A DNA stretch of 64,000 nt from positions 1,302,001 to 1,366,000 of the forward strand of contig NW_024037053.1 in NCBI RefSeq assembly GCF_015706575.1. Reading direction: 5' to 3'. The notes below the pieces were generated by a model that saw only the letters and a list, made by a program, of their open reading frames with translations, was not told the DNA's origin and searched no databases. The DNA comes from Patiria miniata (lineage: Eukaryota > Echinodermata > Asteroidea > Valvatida > Asterinidae). Shown here piece by piece: positions 61,201 through 64,000 of the stretch (positions are counted from its first letter, which is position 1; each line of letters begins with the position of its first letter). A program made the position numbers and the translations under genes.

Positions 61201-63309
61201 GAACTATGCAGACTACCAGAACTACGAGGAGTATAGTTCCGCTGACCCTTACACGGACTACACGTCGTCATCGGCAGACCCGTACGCAGAGTATGACTTG
61301 GATCCCAGTCATTACCAGCAGGATGCAGCCGCCGAGCCAGAGTAAGTCGCGATGATAGTATCTGTCTTTTGATGACATCATCATGATGTCATCAGTGTAT
61401 GTGCATCTTTGTCTGATTGTTATCATGTTACCCTCATCAGTGTAATATTCGCGTACCTGCAAGTCAATCAATCACATACACATTTGTTTCCTCTTTAGGC
61501 CATTTAAATTTAGTTTTTAGGTTTTCATCATTCAGATTGAAAAAAAATCAGTTGGGACGGGAATTTATATTTTATACTACAGTGTAACGTCGCTTTAATA
61601 ATAATAAAATAACAGGTTCTTATATAGCGCTTTTAATTATGATCAAAGCGCTTTACATTATTATTACCCCTTATCAATGGGCCAATTAAACATTCCAAAT
61701 ACCATCTCAGCTCCCTGGGGAGTATACAGCTCGATGTAGCCTGTTAGGCGCAAGGAAGCTAATTCAATAACAATAACCATCTCTGCCCTCACAGGTACCC
61801 ATTTACTCCTGGGTGGGGTGAAGCAATGAGTGACAAAGTGCCTTTCCCAAGGGCACACGCACCATGACCCCAGGCAGGACTCGAACCCACAACGTGTAGC
61901 TTAACCCACAGACCACGAATCCAATGCCCTTAACCACAAGGCCATGAGGCTATACCAAACACCACTATACCGAACATTCGGCTATACCGAACATTATCCT
62001 TGGCTCCCGATTTTTTTTATAAAACGACCGAACATTGTTGTTGAAAAATGTCAACAGAAGAGCGACAAGTGGCTATTATTTCCCCAAGGAATAGAGGGGG
62101 AAAGCCACCCATTGATGTAGGTAGTAAGCTAAAAACCTGTGTACTTACATAATTCAATAGTCGACACGTAGTCAAAGTCATCTTTCAGTAATTAACAGGG
62201 CGTGCAGGGTGAAGTTCTGAGGGGCGCTTTTTATTGAAAAGTGAGTATCGAAGTAAAACGATGGCTATTACGAACAATTTCTGTGGATCCTGCAATGTTC
62301 ATTATAGCGGCATTACACTGTATATAAATCCAAATTTTTCACATCCAAAGTGACTTAAGGGGTCCAATTCCGATGTTATGGTACTAAACCTAGAAGAGGC
62401 GACACCATGTTTAAGGGTCTAATTTAGAAGAAAGGCGGCACTCACTTTAAAAAAATGGCAAATTTAAGTCCTTTACATCTCTACTTGCGAAGGGGAAGTG
62501 CTGGGCCAACACGGTCCGTATCGCACGGTAACATGCATGGACAGCCATGTGGACCGGCCCGCCGTCGGTGGTCACTGGCACATAGCGATCTTCGCACAGA
62601 AAATTGCGCTTCGCTGAATAAGACCCTCGAAAAAAAATCATGAAAGCAGAAAACAACCAGCGATACCTTCTTTGCCTAGATGCTGGGGACTCCACAAAGA
62701 CAAAAGTTGAAACAGTCATAAATATGATTGCTAGGTTCAAGCAAATCCTCAGAATTTAATATACAGTGCAACGCTGCTATATCGAACATCGCGGGATCCA
62801 CAGAAATTGTTCGTAATAGCGATCATTCGATATAGCGATTTGAAGCTGCCAGTGTTCCGGTACTCACTTTCAATAAATAGCAACCTTCAGAACTTAACCC
62901 TGCATGCCCTGGTAGTAACTAAAAGATGACTTTGAACACGTGCCAACTATTGAATTATGTAATTACACAGTTTTTGAGATAAAGCAATAAGTGGCTTTCT
63001 CCATCCATTCCTTGGGTAAATAATAGCCACTTGTCGCTCTTTTTTTAATGTTTGGAACACTTTGTCCAAAAAAAATTGGGGGGCCAAGGATGACGTTTGG
63101 TATAGCTGAATGTTCGGTATGGCGGTGTTTGGCATAGTGACGTTCCACTGTATAAACAATTTTGACAGTTTTGACTGAAATTTTATCTAAAACATTTCGT
63201 AAATTTATTTTTCTCCAGTTATGCCGATGGATTTGATGAGCTTGACGCAGAAATCCAAGCAGCATTCAGTGACTTCCTGATCGAGACGGGACAAGGAGAC
63301 CACTCGTGA
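52223..63309 (+). CDS. PAIP1: PAIP1, poly(A)-binding-protein-interacting protein 1, ten coding exons
   Basis: PAIP1 is a cytoplasmic translation stimulator that binds PABP through PAM2 and PAM1 motifs and eIF4A/eIF3 through a MIF4G domain. Coding exons are 52223-52432, 53753-53935, 54793-54905, 55823-55931, 57200-57322, 57728-57846, 58889-59045, 59793-59847, 61170-61341 and 63219-63309. All are GT-AG and in phase, giving 443 residues. PAM2 is LSANAAVFVP at residues 4-13, like human LSVNAPEFYP. A second core, AEFVPGMPW, lies at 42-50. MIF4G-type helices run from about residue 75 to 300 (PGSFEDHMRSLVENLN, PNFRYTGARACDYL, LHGATMFLAELFL, VREVWLQLIELRAKRWG). An acidic Tyr/Asp-rich stretch precedes the C-terminal PAM1-like ELDAEIQAAFSDF. 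The reading frame is open from 52187, so the protein may start in an upstream exon; Met at 52223 is the first internal choice. The start is uncertain, the identity is not. Confidence 0.95.
52641..52950. repeat. hAT-like element fragment with long poly-G, PAIP1 first coding intron
   Basis: CAGTGGCGTAGCC at 52641 is the same terminus as the element at 15791, followed by an uninterrupted run of more than 20 G. A matching right end was not found, so it is partial or eroded. Poly-C tracts near 52910-52960 may belong to it. Confidence 0.5.
53328..53735 (+). mobile_element. tRNA-derived SINE with a triplicated 96-bp core
   Basis: The head has box A (TGGTCAAGTGG) and box B (GGGTTCGAATCC) at tRNA spacing. 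A core starting GGCAAGACACTTTACTTC follows three times, at about 53396, 53492 and 53588, spaced 96 bp. The tail has GTGCTTTGAGAC and TATAAGCATTATATGG then T-rich sequence. It sits in the intron before the PAIP1 exon at 53753; its T-rich end runs into the polypyrimidine tract of that exon. Confidence 0.85.
53990..54117. repeat. Partial copy of the 32755 element, PAIP1 intron
   Basis: Shares CCCGATATAGAAGACGCC, GGTCAAGACGCAGTCTTG and ATAATTAATCA with the right half of 32755-33081. Only one end is present. It directly follows the exon ending at 53935. Confidence 0.55.
55123..55451. mobile_element. TTAA-flanked MITE (CCCTAAAAGGGCC ends), complete copy
   Basis: TTAACCCTAAAAGGGCCGGG at the left is mirrored by CCCGGCCCTTTTAGGGTTAA at the right, so the 16-bp inverted ends are flanked by TTAA as in piggyBac-type elements. 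Inside are poly-G/poly-C tracts, ATTAATTAGCCATAATTAAT and CATCGAGTGA-type words. It is about 329 bp in the PAIP1 intron before the exon at 55823. Confidence 0.85.
56362..56650. mobile_element. Inverted, right-truncated copy of the 55123 MITE
   Basis: Begins TTAACCCTAAAGGGGACGGG and runs through CAAGATCTCGGCCATCGAGT, ATAGAGCAACTC and TTCTGCTCTGTGTACACGAC in the opposite orientation to 55123-55451. The right terminus is missing. The two copies flank the exon 55823-55931 in inverted orientation. Confidence 0.8.
56790..57156. mobile_element. MITE with CCTTTAA end, left-truncated copy
   Basis: Shares GACCACCGTTGGAAAAACCT, TCCAAATTTTGTTT, GGCCAGCTAGACTGGTTCCC, GGGAACCAGACTACTTGAAC and GATGTACATTCCCTTTAA with the complete copy at 59186-59651. 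Internal words CTAGACTGGTTCCC and GGGAACCAGACTAC pair as a hairpin. The left end is lost. Confidence 0.8.
58695..58818. repeat. 124-bp palindrome in PAIP1 intron
   Basis: Arms ATATTGAATGCTTC...GGTGATCCA and TGGATCACC...GAAGCATTCAATAT pair with few mismatches, about 53 bp each, around an 18-bp loop. It ends about 70 bp before the exon at 58889. Confidence 0.85.
59186..59651. mobile_element. MITE with TTAAAGGGAAT ends, complete copy
   Basis: Inverted ends TTAAAGGGAATATAC and GTACATTCCCTTTAA, 466 bp, consistent with TTAA insertion. It carries the micro-palindrome TTTCCAACGGTGG/CCACCGTTGGAAA at about 59346-59379. It lies in the intron between exons 58889-59045 and 59793-59847. Confidence 0.85.
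60096..61130. mobile_element. Two inverted copies of one MITE forming a 1-kb fold-back
   Basis: The left copy (about 60096-60645) begins AAAGATATAGTCCATCATTT and ends AAATGATGGACTATAGCTTT. The right copy (about 60650-61130) is its inverse, sharing TGTGAAATTATTCCTTCTGG, GCTGTCATTTTGAAG, TTCAAAACATGA, GAGATCCTAGAAT and TTTTGAGCAC. The arms are diverged by many small changes. It fills most of the intron before the exon at 61170. Confidence 0.75.
61580..62320. mobile_element. TA-flanked pogo/Tc1-like MITE, copy alpha, interrupted by a SINE
   Basis: Ends CAGTGTAACGTCGCT and GCGGCATTACACTG are flanked by TA on both sides. Without the SINE at 61595-61950 the element is about 385 bp, matching the copy at 62764-63150. 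TATACCGAACATT words recur inside. The ends suggest a Tc1/mariner-superfamily (pogo-like) source; that assignment is inference. Confidence 0.75.
61595..61950 (-). mobile_element. tRNA-derived SINE, inserted in a MITE
   Basis: Read on the minus strand: box A (TGTGGTTAAGGG), box B (GGGTTCGAGTCC), a core with GGCACTTTGTCACTC and AATGGGTACCTGTGAGGGC, then AAAGCGC and TATATAAGAACCTG and an ATT/ATA-rich tail. The core is the same domain as in the SINE at 53328 but in a single copy. It is close to full length, about 355 bp, and interrupts the left inverted end of the element at 61580. Confidence 0.85.
62764..63150. mobile_element. TA-flanked pogo/Tc1-like MITE, copy beta, inverted relative to alpha
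   Basis: Ends CAGTGCAACGCTGCT and GACGTTCCACTG are flanked by TA. Blocks GCCACTTGTCGCTC, GGCCAAGGATGACG and GCATGCCCTG match alpha in reverse. It ends about 70 bp before the last PAIP1 exon at 63219. A 440-bp unrelated spacer separates alpha and beta. Confidence 0.75.
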
Positions 63310-64000
63310 ATAAAACATGAGTAGTATATGTATATGTAAAAAAAAAAAAAAAATAACGGGCATTTTCATTTTGTCGACATGCTTCCATGCAAGGACTGTA
63401 TGATTGAAGCCATTTAACGAATAAATCTGAGTATAAGTAATGAATATGTAAATTAGATGTTGATTATTAAAGATTAAGTGTCCTAGAGACATGAAAAAAA
63501 ATATATTTCCCATCGCTTTACTCCAAGGTGCTTCAGACCAATCCATTGCACAAGTGACCTATCACCGTTTGCGAGTTAGCCACACCCCTTTATAAACCTA
63601 TGGAATTTTGTACGTTAAGTTTTGTCTCAGATTTTGCACGTTCAGCGTCCATTTGTATATCATGTAATTGGACAATACTTCACAAGCTCCATTGACGCGC
63701 TTCTACTGCCATAGGTTAATTGGCAACAACACAAGAAACGGACAAAACATATGTGGACTTAAAAATCAACTTTATTTGAAGTCAACAGATAATTATTTAT
63801 CGAGTTCATTGTGACTTTAGAGGCTTTAATTCCAGCCCGACTTTTTTAGTTTTGTAGTTGACTGGAAAGCAGTAAATTTCAGACTTAAGACCCAGTCCGA
63901 ACGGGCGTTTTATCAGTGGCTACAGCCACGGCTACGGGCGTCAAGTGAGGATCTTGATGGCCTGTGGTTTAGCCGTCAATTAGCCCAGCTGTTGTGGCTA
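63310..64000 (+). other. PAIP1 3' UTR and downstream flank
   Basis: An AATAAA overlaps the stop codon (63309-63314), another lies at 63420-63425, and ATTAAA lies near 63466. The second or third is the more likely cleavage signal. A run of A follows at about 63340. GGCTACAGCCACGGCTACGG near 63918-63937 looks like the edge of another dispersed repeat. No further gene is seen. Confidence 0.5.

Overview
The window is eukaryotic nuclear DNA from an animal. It carries intron-rich genes with GT-AG introns of about 0.4 to 4.5 kb, many short terminal-inverted-repeat elements, tRNA-derived SINEs, and short elements full of poly-C or poly-G. The protein sequences are clearly metazoan. The repeat style suggests a marine deuterostome, most likely an echinoderm, but that is inference and no search was run.

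Layout. 1-12214 is the right-hand end of a satellite array of about 218-bp monomers (about 56 copies), with a higher-order pattern of about five monomers in its left half. 13612-19933 is a seven-exon gene, not recognised, for a small type I membrane protein of about 271 residues. 22433-31841 is a complete eleven-exon HDAC3 gene (431 residues). 32-45 kb is gene-poor and holds at least five unrelated tandem arrays: a 330-bp duplication, a 590-bp array rich in an ACATGGCCCT motif, a diverged array with a palindromic core, a 33-bp minisatellite and a 56-bp minisatellite. 45802-47556 holds a proposed small two-exon membrane-protein gene. 47.8-49.3 kb contains two abutting inverted-repeat elements. 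52223-63309 is PAIP1, the poly(A)-binding-protein-interacting protein; ten coding exons give 443 residues. 63310-64000 is PAIP1 3' flank.

All proposed genes lie on the + strand. HDAC3 is the catalytic subunit of the nuclear NCoR/SMRT corepressor, and PAIP1 is a cytoplasmic translation factor. No operon-like link is implied, and their order here is simply linkage. Introns of HDAC3 and PAIP1 carry at least a dozen MITE-like elements (TTAA-flanked, TA-flanked and hAT-like), two clear SINEs, and several long palindromes. Neither an RT-bearing element nor a viral remnant was recognised. Exon boundaries were set by hand from reading-frame phase and splice consensus, and the 5' UTR exons of all genes are unassigned.
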